A DNA stretch of 64,000 nucleotides from Orientallactaga sibirica (GCA_036365145.1 JAEOAD010000048.1:15445001-15509000); one strand, 5' to 3'. Numbered from the stretch's first letter, positions 1-11,182 are shown. The notes: generated from the letters alone by a model not told the origin. A program made the numbers and translations.

Positions 1-478
1 GACCTGCAGTGAGTGAACCCGTCAGGACGGGACAGGAAGGACGGAGACGGGAGGGCTGTGGCTGGCCAGTATTCCAAAAGCTGGATGGATTGAAGGGCAG
101 GCCAGCTCAGGAGGGACGATAGGGGTCCTGCCGAAGTGGGGGGCGGGAGTTGGGTGACAGCCTGGAATCCACAAAGTATTAGCACAATGCAAAGACCAAT
201 GCTGACAGGACATCTCATGGGGCTGTAACCCACCTGCAAGAGCCACTTCCTGTTGTGCCATGTGGTCTGGCTAGACCATGCCAGCACTTTTTGCAAGAAT
301 GTAATCAGCATTTTCAAAAAGGACATTCCAGAACAAACCAAGTGCCTATTAACAAATGAGTGGATATACAAAACATGGTCTATTGCTCAGCCTTAAAGAG
401 GAAGGACCTCGGGATGGAGAGTTTATGTCTGTTTTACCAAAGAATTGAAGTAAAACAAGATTAAGAAGGATAATTATT
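1..478. other. Unique-looking DNA, nothing recognised
   Basis: No SINE, no gene-like frame. A weak 79-codon open frame at 22-261 (minus) has no family features. Confidence 0.4.
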
Positions 479-493
479 AAATTATTACATTTT

Positions 494-853
494 AAAAGTA
501 TTTTATTTACTTATTTTACTTATTTTGAGAGAGAGGCAGATAGAGAGAATGTGTGCACTAGCCACTGCAAATGAACTCCAGATGCATGCGCCACCTTGTG
601 CATCTGGCTTACATGGGTCCTGGGGAATTGAACCTGGGTCCTTAGTCTTTTTTTTTTTTTCTGAGGTAGGGTTTCACTCTAGCACAGACTGACCTGGAAT
701 TCACTTTGTAGTCTCAGGGAGGCCTTGAACTCACAGCAATCCTCCTGCCTCTGCCTCCAGAGTGCTGAGACTAAAGGCGTGCACCACCACGCCCGACTTG
801 GTCCTTAGTCTTCACAAGCAAACACCTTAATCACTAAGCCATCTCTCCAGCCC
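494..853 (-). mobile_element. tRNA-derived SINE interrupted by a B1
   Basis: Outer SINE bounded by AAATTATTACATTTT at 479-493 and 854-868. It reads GAACTCCAGATGCATGCGCC to CCATCTCTCCAGCCC. The B1 sits at about 645-797 within it. Confidence 0.9.
645..797 (-). mobile_element. B1-like SINE nested in the SINE at 494-853
   Basis: T-run, GAGGTAGGGTTTCACTCTAG to GCACCACCACGCCCGAC, flanked by GGTCCTTAGTC on both sides. Confidence 0.9.
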
Positions 854-868
854 AAATTATTACATTTT

Positions 869-1254
869 TTTAAATTCAGGAGTCAGGAGGGGTAAGGGAG
901 AGTCCTCAGACCAAGAAAGTGGGAATAGATAGATGCACCCATGGGCCCAAGAGTCCATGTGGGAAGTGAGTATGGGCCTGGGACATGAAAAGAGTTTTTG
1001 AGAGGAAAAAGAAGAGAGCGCAGAGCCCCTGCCATGTGGAGGGCAGGAGGGGTAGAGAGCCCGTGTGGGAGTGGGGGTCAGGGGAGGCTTACCAGAACCT
1101 GGAAGTTCAGGAGAGACAGCAAAAGAGACCAGCCAGCAAAAGAGACCTTGTCCCCTGGAAAGGATCTATATATAATCTTATTGTGGTGGGCTTTACCCTC
1201 AGATGCCAGAGGGTCTGAGAGAGGGGCTGATTGGTCTGGGCTCAGAGGGCTGGA
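869..1254. other. Unique-looking DNA, nothing recognised
   Basis: Purine-rich; a TATATATAATC string near 1168, but no LTR ends were found. Confidence 0.35.
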
Positions 1255-1416
1255 GAGAGAGCGAATGGGCACATCAGGGCCTCTAGCCACTGCAAATGAA
1301 CTCCAGATGCATGCACCATCATGTGCATCTGGCTTACGTGGGACCTGGAGAATCAAGCCTGGATCCTTAGGCTTTGCAGGCAAGCACCTTAACCACTAAG
1401 CCATCTCTCCAGCCCT
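1255..1416 (-). mobile_element. tRNA-derived SINE
   Basis: CACTGCAAATGAACTCCAGA to CCATCTCTCCAGCCC; short purine tail side. Confidence 0.85.
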
Positions 1417-1661
1417 TTTTTTTTTTCAGATGGTGTTTTTACTGCCCTCCCTTGAGCAGAGCCCACGACACACTCTGGTCTCCACAGCTTCTACTGAGGG
1501 CACGCCTGATGTCCCCAGTCAAGACATTCCACCACCAGAGGCTGCGCTCTTTGCATAAGCCTGCACACTTGCCGCCTGTGGGACTGTCCTCTGACCCACA
1601 TCATGTCTCCAGCTCTGTTCTCACTAGTCACACTTGCCATTATCTTCACACAATTTAAACA

Positions 1662-1873
1662 CAGTCATGTGCTGAAAAGAGTATGTCCGCCAAGGACTGA
1701 CTTAAACGGTGGTTCTGGAAGGTCACGATATAGCATCGGTGTGTGGTAGCTATTTGTGTGAGCATACCGTAGGCTGTTTGCACAATGACAGATTGCCTAG
1801 TGACGCGTCTCTCAGGACGATCTGTAGTTAAGTGATTCAGGGCCTTGTTACATAAATCACACAACCGTGACTG
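1662..1873. mobile_element. Ancient DNA transposon fragment with inverted ends
   Basis: Begins CAGTCATG and ends CCGTGACTG, which are imperfect inverted repeats. The interior GCACAATGACAGATTGCCTA and CTAGTGACGCGTCTCTCAG resemble an old non-autonomous element common in mammals, whose exact family I cannot name. Confidence 0.55.
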
Positions 1874-2026
1874 CAGAAAGAATGATGAAAACTAAGTTGC
1901 AAATCTCAATAAAAATGAGACACTGACAATAAAGGCTACTGACGTAGATGTGTGAGATAACTAAACACCTGCAGAGGGAAACCAACAACAGTCTGCATTC
2001 ATAGTGCTTCAAAAAAAATGTCTTTA

Positions 2027-2240
2027 GCGGGATGGAGAGATGGCCAAGTGGTTAAGGTGCTTACCTGCAAAACCAAAGGACCCAGGTTCAATTCCCCAGT
2101 ACCCACGTAAACCAGATGCACAAGGTGGCTTATGCAACTGAAGTTTGTTTGCAGTGGCTGGAGGCTCTGGTGCACCCATTCTCTTTCTTGTTTTCTCTGC
2201 CTCTTTTTCTTTTTCTCTCAAATAAATAAATAAAAAGTAT
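2027..2240 (+). mobile_element. tRNA-derived SINE
   Basis: GGGATGGAGAGATGGCCAAG start, B box GGTTCAATTCC, AAATAAATAAATAAA tail. Confidence 0.88.
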
Positions 2241-2469
2241 TTTTTAAAATGTCTTTAGCTTCATCCACACAGCAGGGTATAAACATGATTATGCAAAAGA
2301 CAATGTGGATTCCAGGCATCAAAACCAGCTCTGGTTCTACATCAGAAAGGAGGCAATGCATGTAACTATGTATTCTTTTAGAAAAAAGAAATATTTAAAT
2401 AAGTCTATCTTTCATCACTGGTTTCAATTGACATGTACAGGAAAGGTTCTACTGTATCATTTTTTTAAA

Positions 2470-2662
2470 AAAATTATATTTATTTATTTGACAGAGAAAG
2501 AGAAAGAGAGAAAATGGACATCCAGGGCCTCCAGCCACTGCAAATGAACTCCAGACATGTGCGCCCCCTTGTGCATCTGGCTAACGTGGGTCCTGGGGAA
2601 TCAAACCTGGGTCCTTTGGTTTTGCAGGCAAACGCCTTAACCTCTAAGCCATCCCTCCAGCC
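2470..2662 (-). mobile_element. tRNA-derived SINE
   Basis: Flanked by TCTACTGTATC (2448 and 2662). Confidence 0.9.
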
Positions 2663-2679
2663 TCTACTGTATCGTTGTT

Positions 2680-2870
2680 TTATATATCTTTATTTGTTTG
2701 CAAGGGAGGGAGAGAGAGAGAGAGAGAATAGGCACACCAGAGTCTCTTGCCACTGCAGACCAACTCCAGATGCACATGCTACTTTGTGCTTCTGGCTTGA
2801 CCCTGGGTACTAGGCACTCAAACCTGGGCCATCAAGCTTTACAGGCAAGTACTGAGCAATCTCTCCAGCC
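2680..2870 (-). mobile_element. tRNA-derived SINE
   Basis: (GA)n then CACTGCAGACCAACTCCAGA; more diverged than its left neighbour. Confidence 0.82.
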
Positions 2871-2888
2871 CATACTGTGTCATCTTTT

Positions 2889-3052
2889 GTTTGTTGTTTG
2901 GTTTGTTTTGGTTTTTGAGGTAGGGTCTCGCTCTAGCCCAGGCTGACCTGGAATTCACTAGGTAGTCTCAGGCTGGCCTAGAACTCACAGTGATCCTCCT
3001 AACTTGGTCTCCCAAGTGCTGGGATTAAAGGTGTGCATCACTGTGCACAGCT
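2889..3052 (-). mobile_element. B1-like SINE
   Basis: GAGGTAGGGTCTCGCTCTAG to GCATCACTGTGCACAGC. Confidence 0.9.
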
Positions 3053-3054
3053 AC

Positions 3055-3605
3055 AATATCATTTTTTAAAAGTAGATTCCCATGTGTGGGTATACCATAA
3101 TTTTGTAAGCTTAAAAGTAATTTTTGTTCTAGTTGAGTATTTATAAGTTTTTTTTTTAATAATACAATTTTCATGCTGGTTTTTGTCTGTTGAACGATTT
3201 TTAAGGTAATAGTAAAGGAGTGAGATGTAAGAACCTTTCTAAATTTTGGTACTACCTTTTTGCTTTCCAAAAGAATTTTATTTTCCTATCCTTAGTATTA
3301 GCCCAGTATTTATTAGTATGTAACACCCCCACCACCAGCTTTAACACTTGGAACAATCACCATGCTATTGGTTATCAGGATGCTGTGGGTGCTGAGCTCT
3401 CAAGTGTGGACAGTGGGTCTCATGCCAGTCACTTATCTCTGGGCAAAGAGTCCCTTGCCATGTGCTGAGAATTTGGTGTTAAATCTCAAGACTCCAGATC
3501 CTGCCCCAGTCTTCTGGCAAATAAACTGCCCAGGCAGGAATGGAGAGAGAGAAAGAACTCAGGACTGTGAGAAGAAAAGATTGCCATTCAAAACAACAGC
3601 TTTTA
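3055..3605. other. Unique-looking DNA, nothing recognised
   Basis: AT-rich with short frames only; ends at a minus SINE. Confidence 0.35.
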
Positions 3606-3812
3606 TGTATTTGTAAGAAGAGAGAGAGAGGGAGGGAGGGAGGGAGGGAAACAGAGAAAGAATGGGTGTGCCAGGGCCTCTTGCTACTATAAACAAACTC
3701 CAGACACATGCGTTACTTTGTACATCTGGCTTTAGGTGGGTACAGGGGTCTGAACCCAGGCCATTGGGCTTTGCCAGCAAGCACCTAACTGCTGAACAAT
3801 CCTCTCCAGCCC
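3606..3812 (-). mobile_element. tRNA-derived SINE
   Basis: Tail changed to (GGGA)n; B-box region GGTCTGAACCC. Confidence 0.82.
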
Positions 3813-3834
3813 TGCCTTTTTGTTTGTTTGTTTT

Positions 3835-4005
3835 TTAAATTTTTTATTTATTTGAGAAAGAAAGAGAAGGAGAGAGATATAATGAGCACGCCAGGGCCTC
3901 TAGCCACCACCTTGTGCATCTGTCTTAATGTGGGTCCTGGGAGTCAAACCCGGGTCCTTGGGCTTTGCAGGCAATGCCTCAAGCACTGAGCCATCTCTCC
4001 AGCTC
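3835..4005 (-). mobile_element. tRNA-derived SINE, internally deleted
   Basis: Lacks the CTGCAAACGAACTCCAGATG segment after CTAGCCAC. Confidence 0.82.
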
Positions 4006-4006
4006 T

Positions 4007-4190
4007 TCCTGTCTGTTTGTTTGTCTGTTTGTTTGTTTGTTTGTTTGTTTGTTTGTTTTTGAGGCAAGTTCTCTATCCCAGGCTCAGGCTGACTTGGAAC
4101 TCCATAGCCCAGGCTGGCCTTGAACTCCAAGTAATTTTCCTACTTCAGTCTCCAAAGTGCTGGGATTAAAGGTGTGAGCCACCATTCCCT
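4007..4190 (-). mobile_element. B1-like SINE with a (TTTG)n tail
   Basis: About 45 bases of TTTG/CTTG units, then a B1 with a short internal duplication of CCCAGGCT. Confidence 0.85.
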
Positions 4191-4689
4191 CCTTGAAAAG
4201 ACTGTCTCTAAGGTCAAACATTTCAACCTTCATCTTCACCCATCCCACCTTGCCCCAGTGCTGCAAGAAGGATTCGGGATAACAGTCTCACAGTGCAAAA
4301 GTGAGAACACAGCTCTGAAAAGCCAAGGTGCGGATGGATCCCAAGAGCACGCAGGTCCTATTTAATTCAGTCCAAGAACCCTGCTAGATATGCCATGGAT
4401 TCTAGATCCCCTGAAGCAGTGGGAGTACAAGGCTTTTGTTCTGCACTCAGTCTGATCCCTATGCATCTAGCTCGGCAGTTAATAATGACCACTTTCTTTT
4501 TTAAGTCGACTTCAGCAAAGCTGGAGTGCTGCCAATGTAGGAGGGGGGCAGCTCTGCAGGGAAGACCACGATGTGTCTATAAATAAACCCCTTCAAACCA
4601 TAACAAAGACTGTGATGTGACCTCCACAGGGGAAGCAAATGAGCCTGGGTGACTCTGGGAAGGAAATTCTATCTCATGCATTTAGTTGA
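4191..4689. other. Unique-looking DNA, nothing recognised
   Basis: No repeat or coding signal that I can support. Confidence 0.35.
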
Positions 4690-4842
4690 TAGGGATGGAG
4701 AGATCGCTTAGCAGTTACGGCACTTGCCTGTGAAGCCCTGAAGGACGCAGGTTTCATTCCCCAGAACCCACATAAGCCATGTGCACATGGTTGGAGCATC
4801 CATCTGGAGTCTGTTTGCAGTGGCTAGAGGCCCTGGCATGCC

Positions 4843-4887
<45 letters not shown>

Positions 4888-4919
4888 ACTAACTAAATAA
4901 ATAAATTATAAAAAATAAA
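4690..4919 (+). mobile_element. tRNA-derived SINE
   Basis: Long pure (CT)n at 4847-4887 before AACTAACTAAATAAATAAA. Confidence 0.88.
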
Positions 4920-5035
4920 CCTTAGGGCTCCTTCTGGGCAACACACCTCCACCAGAAAGGTTTCACAAATTACCACTAGCTGGGAAGCATTCAGAACACA
5001 TCTGATTTAAACTACTATAGCAACCCCCCTCCTCC

Positions 5036-5145
5036 CCGAAAGGGTTTCACTCTGGCCCAGGCTGACCTGGAATTCACTATGTAATCTCAGGGTGGCCTCG
5101 AACTCAAGGTGATCCTCCTACCTCTGCCTCCCACGTGCTGAGATT
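5036..5145 (-). mobile_element. B1-like SINE, truncated
   Basis: Begins at GGGTTTCACTCTGGCCCAG and stops before the usual GCCACCACGCCCGG end. Confidence 0.8.
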
Positions 5146-5220
5146 CTATTCTTGAAGAGATGTTTTTAGGTATTTTGTGCTTGCAGCTGAAGAAGGAGTG
5201 CCAGCAGAGGTAAAATGTCC

Positions 5221-5357
5221 TGGGCTGGAGAGATGACTTAGTAGTTAAGGTGCCTGCCTGCAAAGCCAAAGGAGCCAGGTTCAGTTCCCCAGAACTCAAG
5301 TAAGTAATTCACATAGGTCTGGAGTTTGTTTGCAGTGGCTAGAGGCCCTGGCGTGCC

Positions 5358-5395
<38 letters not shown>

Positions 5396-5455
5396 ATTTA
5401 TCTGCCTCTCTCTCTCTTTTCTCTCTCTCTCTCAAATAAATAAATTAAAATAAAA
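5221..5455 (+). mobile_element. tRNA-derived SINE
   Basis: GGTTCAGTTCC B box; compound CT-rich tail. Confidence 0.88.
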
Positions 5456-5710
5456 TAAAACATCCATCCAAGGTAGGCCTACATTATAAAAGATCACAAG
5501 GAGGTTTGCAATCTCATTTGTGACCTTTTCCAGAAAGGAAAATAGATTCTCTTACAGGTGACCTGGTTAGTTGTGTTGAAATTCCTTTGTGTCAGCCGGT
5601 GAGAGATGAAGATGAGAACCAGTAGAGTGGGGGGACGTGGGGTTCCCTTCTCACGTCTCCTCTGTTTCCTAACTAGCTATCCCCTCTACCAAACCCAGCC
5701 ACAGGGCTGT

Positions 5711-5942
5711 TTTTTGTTTGTTTGTTTTTATTTATTTATTTGAGAGAGAGAAGGAGAGAGGTACAGAAATAGGCAGGCAGAGAGAAAGAATGGGCACACC
5801 AGGGCCTCCAGCCACTGCAAACGAACACGAAGGGGGCGTGCGCCCCCTTGTGCATCTGGCTTACATGGATCCTGGAGAGTAGAACCTGGGTCCTTTGGCT
5901 TTGCAGGCAAACACCTTAACCGCCTCCATCTCTCCAGCCCCC
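5711..5942 (-). mobile_element. tRNA-derived SINE with a CTCF-like GCGCCCCCTTGTGC core
   Basis: The core (near 5840) reads GCACAAGGGGGCGC on the SINE strand. Followed by a 30-base T run. Confidence 0.88.
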
Positions 5943-5943
5943 G

Positions 5944-5975
<32 letters not shown>

Positions 5976-6226
5976 GAGAGCTAAATGTGTCAACCTATAT
6001 AAAGTACCTAGAAGATTGCTGACATGTGTTCAGCCCTGTAGAAATGTGCATGTTCATAACACCATGTACCACAGTATTAGTATGTGCCTTGAAGCTGTTT
6101 CACGTTCAGCCTGGGCCCAGGTGGGCTCTGTAGGAGGCCTGAACTCAGCTTAGGACCCCTAGGGGTTTCACCTCAGCTTTCTGATCCAGAATTTGCTCTC
6201 GAAACTAACAGAGGCCTTTCATTTCC

Positions 6227-6352
6227 AGCACCTAAATGACAGATTTTATGACTGATTTGGACAAATGTTTTGGTCTTAATACCCAAAGTTAAAAATCAGA
6301 CACCACAAAATGGTTTCATGTAGAATTATAACAACTTTAAATTATTGCTAGG
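6227..6352 (-). repeat. Left arm of a dispersed inverted repeat
   Basis: The reverse complement reads CCTAGCAATAATTTAAAGTT, then ACCAAAACATTTGTCCAAAT and CAGTCATAAAATCTG, matching 9309-9420 on the plus strand. Probably two copies of an old interspersed repeat. Confidence 0.75.
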
Positions 6353-6942
6353 GAGGCTGATTTAGGACAGGCTGTTGCAAAATGCCAGGCCCTGCTAGTG
6401 AGCTGAGCGCTACAAGTGAGCTGCCCACCCCTTCGCAGCACACCATGTGTCCACACTGCTGGGTCATAGGGGAGCTTTGTAGCCACGTCACAAACTTGGC
6501 CGAAAGAGCACCGAAACTGGAAACCAGACAGCCGCAGAGGCTGCACAGAACACCCAGTGCAGCACCTAAGGCATCCGGGGACTCAGCTGAGATTCATTTA
6601 ACCCCTTGTGCCCTTGGGCTTGGGGCTCTTCTCTTCGTGTCAAAGCCTTGCTCACCTGTCCTCTGCTGACAATTCCTCCCTGACATTGATTTCGCATTGA
6701 CAGAATCCACTGACCACGTGTGCTGCCCACTCTCCCCCACCCCTGCTGTCCCCACAGGATACACATGGGTCATTCACTTATCATGAAATTAGTGACAAAA
6801 CTCACCAAACCACTTAGTCTTGTCATCAGAAACCTGGTTCCCACTCTGTAGAGTGTCTCTGGACACATGAATTATTCCTTGGTAGGGCTGCAGTGGAGAC
6901 TGTTCAGCCAATAAAAACAGACTTTTCCTAAAATGTCTGATA
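6353..6942. other. Unique-looking DNA, nothing recognised
   Basis: A 95-codon open frame (6382-6669, plus) has no recognisable domain and no splice or start context. Confidence 0.35.
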
Positions 6943-7139
6943 AGGGCTGGAGAGATGGCTTAGCAGTTAATGTGCTTGCCTGCAAAGCCAAAGGACCCAG
7001 ATTTGATTCCCCAGGACCCACGTAAGCCAGATGCACAAAGTGGTGCAAATGTCCGTTACAGCGGCTGGAGGACCTGGCATGCCCATTCCCCCCACCCTCT
7101 TTTTCTCTCTCAAATAAATAAATAAATAGATTTTTTTTA
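6943..7139 (+). mobile_element. tRNA-derived SINE
   Basis: Flanked by GTCTGAT (6934 and 7141). Confidence 0.88.
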
Positions 7140-7290
7140 AGTCTGATGAAAGAAGAGAAATTTAATGAAATTTATAAGACTTATACATACAGCCAGTTTC
7201 CACAAAGCACTGCAGACCCCTGAACACTGTGGGGAAGTGTCAAAATATAAAATGTTAGCATTAATCTACCCCTCATAAGAATATTATGAG

Positions 7291-7540
7291 CGTTGGGGAG
7301 ATGGCTTAGTGGTTAAGCACTTGCCTGTGAAGCCTAAGGACCCTGATTCGAGACTTGATTCCCCAGGACCTACGTAAGCCAGATGCACAAGATGGCACAT
7401 GCATCTGGAGTTCGTTTGCAGTAGCTAGAGGCCCTGGTGCGCCCATTCTCCCTCTCCCTCTTTCCCTCTCTCTGTCTCTGTCTCTTTCTCTCTCTGTCAC
7501 TCTCAAATAAATTAAAAAAATTTTTTTAACTAAAAAAAAA
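7291..7540 (+). mobile_element. tRNA-derived SINE
   Basis: Flanked by AAGAATATTAT (7278 and 7539). Short insertion before the B box (GATTCGAGACTTGATTCC). Confidence 0.88.
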
Positions 7541-7667
7541 GAATATTATTGATAAAAAAAAAGAGAAGAAATCTGGCTTTGTGTGAGGTAACACAGTGTT
7601 TTTACATGGGCTAATGTACAAAAGAAATTCCATTTACACAGGGTGAATTGATAAAATTTTTCTGATT

Positions 7668-7815
7668 TTTTTTTTTTTTAGGTAGGGTCTTACTCTGGCC
7701 CAGGCTGACCTGGAATTAACTATGTAGTCCCAGGGTGGCCTCAAACTCAAGACCATCCTCCTACCTCTGCCTCCCGAGTGCTGGGATTAATGGCGTGTGC
7801 CACCACACCCAGCTT
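7668..7815 (-). mobile_element. B1-like SINE
   Basis: Flanked by TTTCTGATTTTT on both sides. Confidence 0.9.
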
Positions 7816-7980
7816 CTTTCTGATTTTTATAAAAATCAGAACTCTCTCAAAACTGATTCCTATCAAGCCAGTGCAAAATTTATTTGTCAGTCTTTATTTC
7901 ACATAGTCTATCCCAGTAACCAAAACACTTTAATATTATAGCATCTTTTAAACATAAATGGCATGAAAATCTGCTCTTTT

Positions 7981-8176
7981 AAAAAATTATTTTTATTTAT
8001 TTGCCAGCAGAGAGAGAGAATGAGAATGGGCGTACCAGGGCCTCCAGCTGCTACAAACGAACTCCAGATGCATGCACCACTGTGCATCTGGCTAAACGTG
8101 GATATGGGGGAATTGAACCTGAGTTGTTAGGCTTTGCAGGCAAGTGCCTTAACTGCTGAGCCATCTGTCCATTCCT
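7981..8176 (-). mobile_element. tRNA-derived SINE
   Basis: CTACAAACGAACTCCAGATG to GAGCCATCTGTCC. Confidence 0.85.
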
Positions 8177-8840
8177 CTGCTCTTTTTCCTTTTTTTAAAC
8201 TGCTAAGGCCAAAGTGAAAACTCTGAGCACCCTCCTTCTCACTGGGCAGAGTATATGGTGGTCAAAGTGGTGAAGGCTGGACCTATGTCACCTGGCAGCC
8301 AGCTGCTGGGCTATAGCCCTGTGCCCTCCCATACCCAGCAGGCTGCATGCCCTGCAGCTGTTCAGACTTTTCTCTACATAGTGTACTTTAACTTCTCCAC
8401 CCCTTGCTGTTGATTACACACAGTACTCACATTTTCTCACCCCAGCTTTGCTCTTTTGCCCACACCACTGCCTTTGCCTGGGAAGCAGCTCTCATCCCTG
8501 GAGGCAGCCCCACACATTCAAATGTGTCCAGAGAAATGGTACAGAATGGGGATCAGGCTTCTGATGACAGGGCTAACCCAGTAGATCTCTGCAGAGAGCT
8601 GGTGGCCAATCACTAAGAGACTTGATTCAGACCCGCTCTCCTTCACAAAACACAAAACCACATCAGGAAATCAGTGGAAACTTTTATGACTTTTATAAAT
8701 TATTTTAATACCAATGACTGTGTGTCATGGCATGGTAGTTGAGTGGACAAAGGGCACAATGAATTGGCAATGGTTGCCAATTATAGCCTTTCCATGATAT
8801 TTCCTAAGGTGAGGCCAACATACTTCTATTTTTATAGAAT
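8177..8840. other. Unique-looking DNA, nothing recognised
   Basis: Repeat-free stretch with mixed composition; no coding evidence. Confidence 0.35.
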
Positions 8841-8852
8841 TACTTTTTAAAC

Positions 8853-8990
8853 CGGGCATGGTGGCGCACGCCTTTAACCCCAGCACTCAGGAGGCAGAGG
8901 TAGGAGAATTGCTATGAGTTTGTGGACACCCTGAGACTACATACTTAATTCCAGGTCAGCCTGGACCAGAGTGAGACCCTAAAAAAAAAT
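8853..8990 (+). mobile_element. B1-like SINE
   Basis: Flanked by AATTACTTTTTAAA (8839 and 8988). Confidence 0.9.
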
Positions 8991-8998
8991 TACTTTTT

Positions 8999-9190
8999 AA
9001 AAATACTTATTATTTGCAAGGAGAGAGTGTGTGGGGGGGGGGACAGAAAGAATGGGCATGCCAAGGCCTCCAGCCACTGCAAACAAAGCCACCTTGTGCA
9101 TCTGGCTCTACATGGGAACAGGGGAATTGAATCTGGGTCCTCTGGCTTTGCAGGCAAGTACTTTAATCACTAAGCCATCTCTCTAGCCCC
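8999..9190 (-). mobile_element. tRNA-derived SINE
   Basis: Missing the GAACTCCAGATGCATGC segment; a G run sits in the tail. Confidence 0.82.
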
Positions 9191-9204
9191 CAACATACTT
9201 CTTA

Positions 9205-9260
9205 CATAGGTATGGGGGCACATGCCTGTAATCCCAGCAATTGGGAGGCAGGATTGTGAA
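9205..9260 (+). mobile_element. B1-like fragment
   Basis: Only GGCACATGCCTGTAATCCCAG to GGGAGGCAGG remains. Confidence 0.65.
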
Positions 9261-9308
9261 AATAAAAATAAATAATAAAAAAATCTATATTATTCATTTG
9301 GACACTTT

Positions 9309-9420
9309 CCTAGCAATAATTTAAAGTTATTAGAATTATACATGAATCCATTTTATGTCTTATTTCTAACTGTGAATATTAATACCAAAACATTTGTCCA
9401 AGTCAGTCATAAAATCTGCC
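9309..9420 (+). repeat. Right arm of a dispersed inverted repeat
   Basis: CCTAGCAATAATTTAAAGTT through CAGTCATAAAATCTG. Partner of 6227-6352 in opposite orientation, about 3 kb away. Weaker similarity continues to about 9470. Confidence 0.75.
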
Positions 9421-9769
9421 AATTATGCCAATTATTACAATAGTAAATGAAAGCCGTGGTTGGACTAGCGTTTTTTACCACATTTTGACCCAGACCTGAG
9501 CTTTCTGGCTTAGGTGCAACAACATCAACCAAGCATTACACATACACGTGTGTTTCATAACCCCTTTGATAATAGCAAAGATGATGCCGTCAATGTAGGT
9601 TACAGATTATAGAGTGTCTAATGTAGTAATTAATGCAAGAAAATCCAAGGACCTCATTGTTACTCCTTTGGGAGACATAGGCCTTTTATGAGCTTTTTTT
9701 TCATTAGCTGTTTAGACTTTCTGTGCTTCTACCTCAGCAGCTCTTGCCACAGTGATTGGGGTTTCCTCC

Positions 9770-9773
9770 TATT

Positions 9774-9820
<47 letters not shown>

Positions 9821-9825
9821 TTATT
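9770..9825 (+). repeat. (ATTT)n microsatellite
   Basis: About 12 ATTT units forming the tail end of the following minus-strand B1. Confidence 0.9.
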
Positions 9826-9967
9826 TGTGGTTTTTCAAGGTACAATCTCACTGTAACCTAGGCTGAACCTAGTCTAAGGTGGCCTCAAACTCACAGTGAT
9901 CCTCCTACCTCTGCCTCCTGAGGGCTGGGATTAAAGGATTAAAGGCGTGCGCCACCATGCCCGGCTT
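9825..9967 (-). mobile_element. B1-like SINE
   Basis: Contains a duplicated GGATTAAA near 9930. Confidence 0.88.
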
Positions 9968-10163
9968 ATTTGTTGATTTATTATTTGACAGAGAGTAAGA
10001 GGGAGAGAGAGAATGGGCGCACCTGGGCCTCTAGCCACTGCAAATGAACTCCAGATGCATGCACTCCCTTGTGCATCTGGCTAATGTGGGTCCTGGGGAA
10101 TCAAACCTGGGTCCTTTGGCTTTGCAGGCAAATGCCTTAACTGCTAAACCATCTCTCCAGCCC
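9968..10163 (-). mobile_element. tRNA-derived SINE
   Basis: GAATGGGCGCACCTGGGCCT to CCATCTCTCCAGCCCC. Confidence 0.9.
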
Positions 10164-10464
10164 CAAGGTGTCCTTGTAAAATGCAGTAAAATGTCCAGTG
10201 GTTCCTTACTAAGCATCGCATGCCAAAGCCAGGAGAGGAGGGAAGCTTCTGACTGATGAGGGTCTGCTTCACAGGAGCACAAACCCCTTGCTCAGACACA
10301 GCGGCTCTCTCTATCCAGGTATTACGCCTGCACTGGACCAGGTGAGACTGAATGTGACTGTTGAGGAGACATTAAGAAGGGGTGCTCTGGTAAAGCCAGT
10401 GAAGCAGTTATGACAACATGAAGAGACAAAAGAGAAGTAGAAAGGTCTATAAAAAGTAGAGTTA

Positions 10465-10757
10465 GGGCTGGAGAGATGGCTTAGGGGTTAAGGCGCCTGC
10501 CTCCTAAGCCTAAGAACGCTGGTTCCAATCTCCAGGTCCCACGTTTAGCCAGATGCAAAGTGACGCAAGGGTGCAATGCCGCACTTGCCCACAAGGGGGC
10601 GCACACATCTGGATTTCGTTCGCAGCAGCTGAGAGACTGCTGGCGCGCCCATCTCTGTCCCCTCTCTCTCTCTCTCTCTCTGTCTCTCTCTGTGTCTCTC
10701 TCCAAAAAAAAAAAATAATAAAATAAAATAAAGTCATAAGTCATCGGAAGTGGAAAA
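10465..10757 (+). mobile_element. tRNA-derived SINE, expanded subfamily, with a CTCF-like core
   Basis: Differs from ordinary copies by GAACGCTGGTTCCAATCTCC and an extra block GCAAAGTGACGCAAGGGTGC. CCACAAGGGGGCGC is at 10589-10602. Flanked by AAAAGTAGAGTTAG. Near-identical to 49636-49892. Confidence 0.9.
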
Positions 10758-10771
10758 AAAAAAGTAGAGTT

Positions 10772-10928
10772 AGCCAGGCGTTGTGGCACATGCCTTTAAT
10801 CCCAACAATTGGGAGGCAGAGGTAGGATGATTGCCATGAGTTCAAGGCCACCCTGAGACTACATAGTGAATTCCAGGTCAGCCTGAGCTAGAGTGAGACC
10901 CTACCTCAAAAAAACAACAACAACAAAA
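10772..10928 (+). mobile_element. B1-like SINE
   Basis: GCCAGGCGTTGTGGC to GACCCTACCTC with a CAA-rich tail. Confidence 0.9.
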
Positions 10929-10940
10929 AAGTAGTTTTGG

Positions 10941-11091
10941 AGCTGGAGAGGTGGCTTAGAGGTTAAGGCACCTGCCTGTGAAGCCTAAAGACCCAAGTTC
11001 GATTCCCCAGTTCCCACATAAGCCAGCTGCACAAGGTGGCACATGTATCTGGAGTTCATTTCCAGTGGCTAGAGGCTCTGGCACCACCATT

Positions 11092-11140
<49 letters not shown>

Positions 11141-11182
11141 TATCTGCTCTTCTCTATCTGCTCCTCTCTCTCTCTCAAATAA

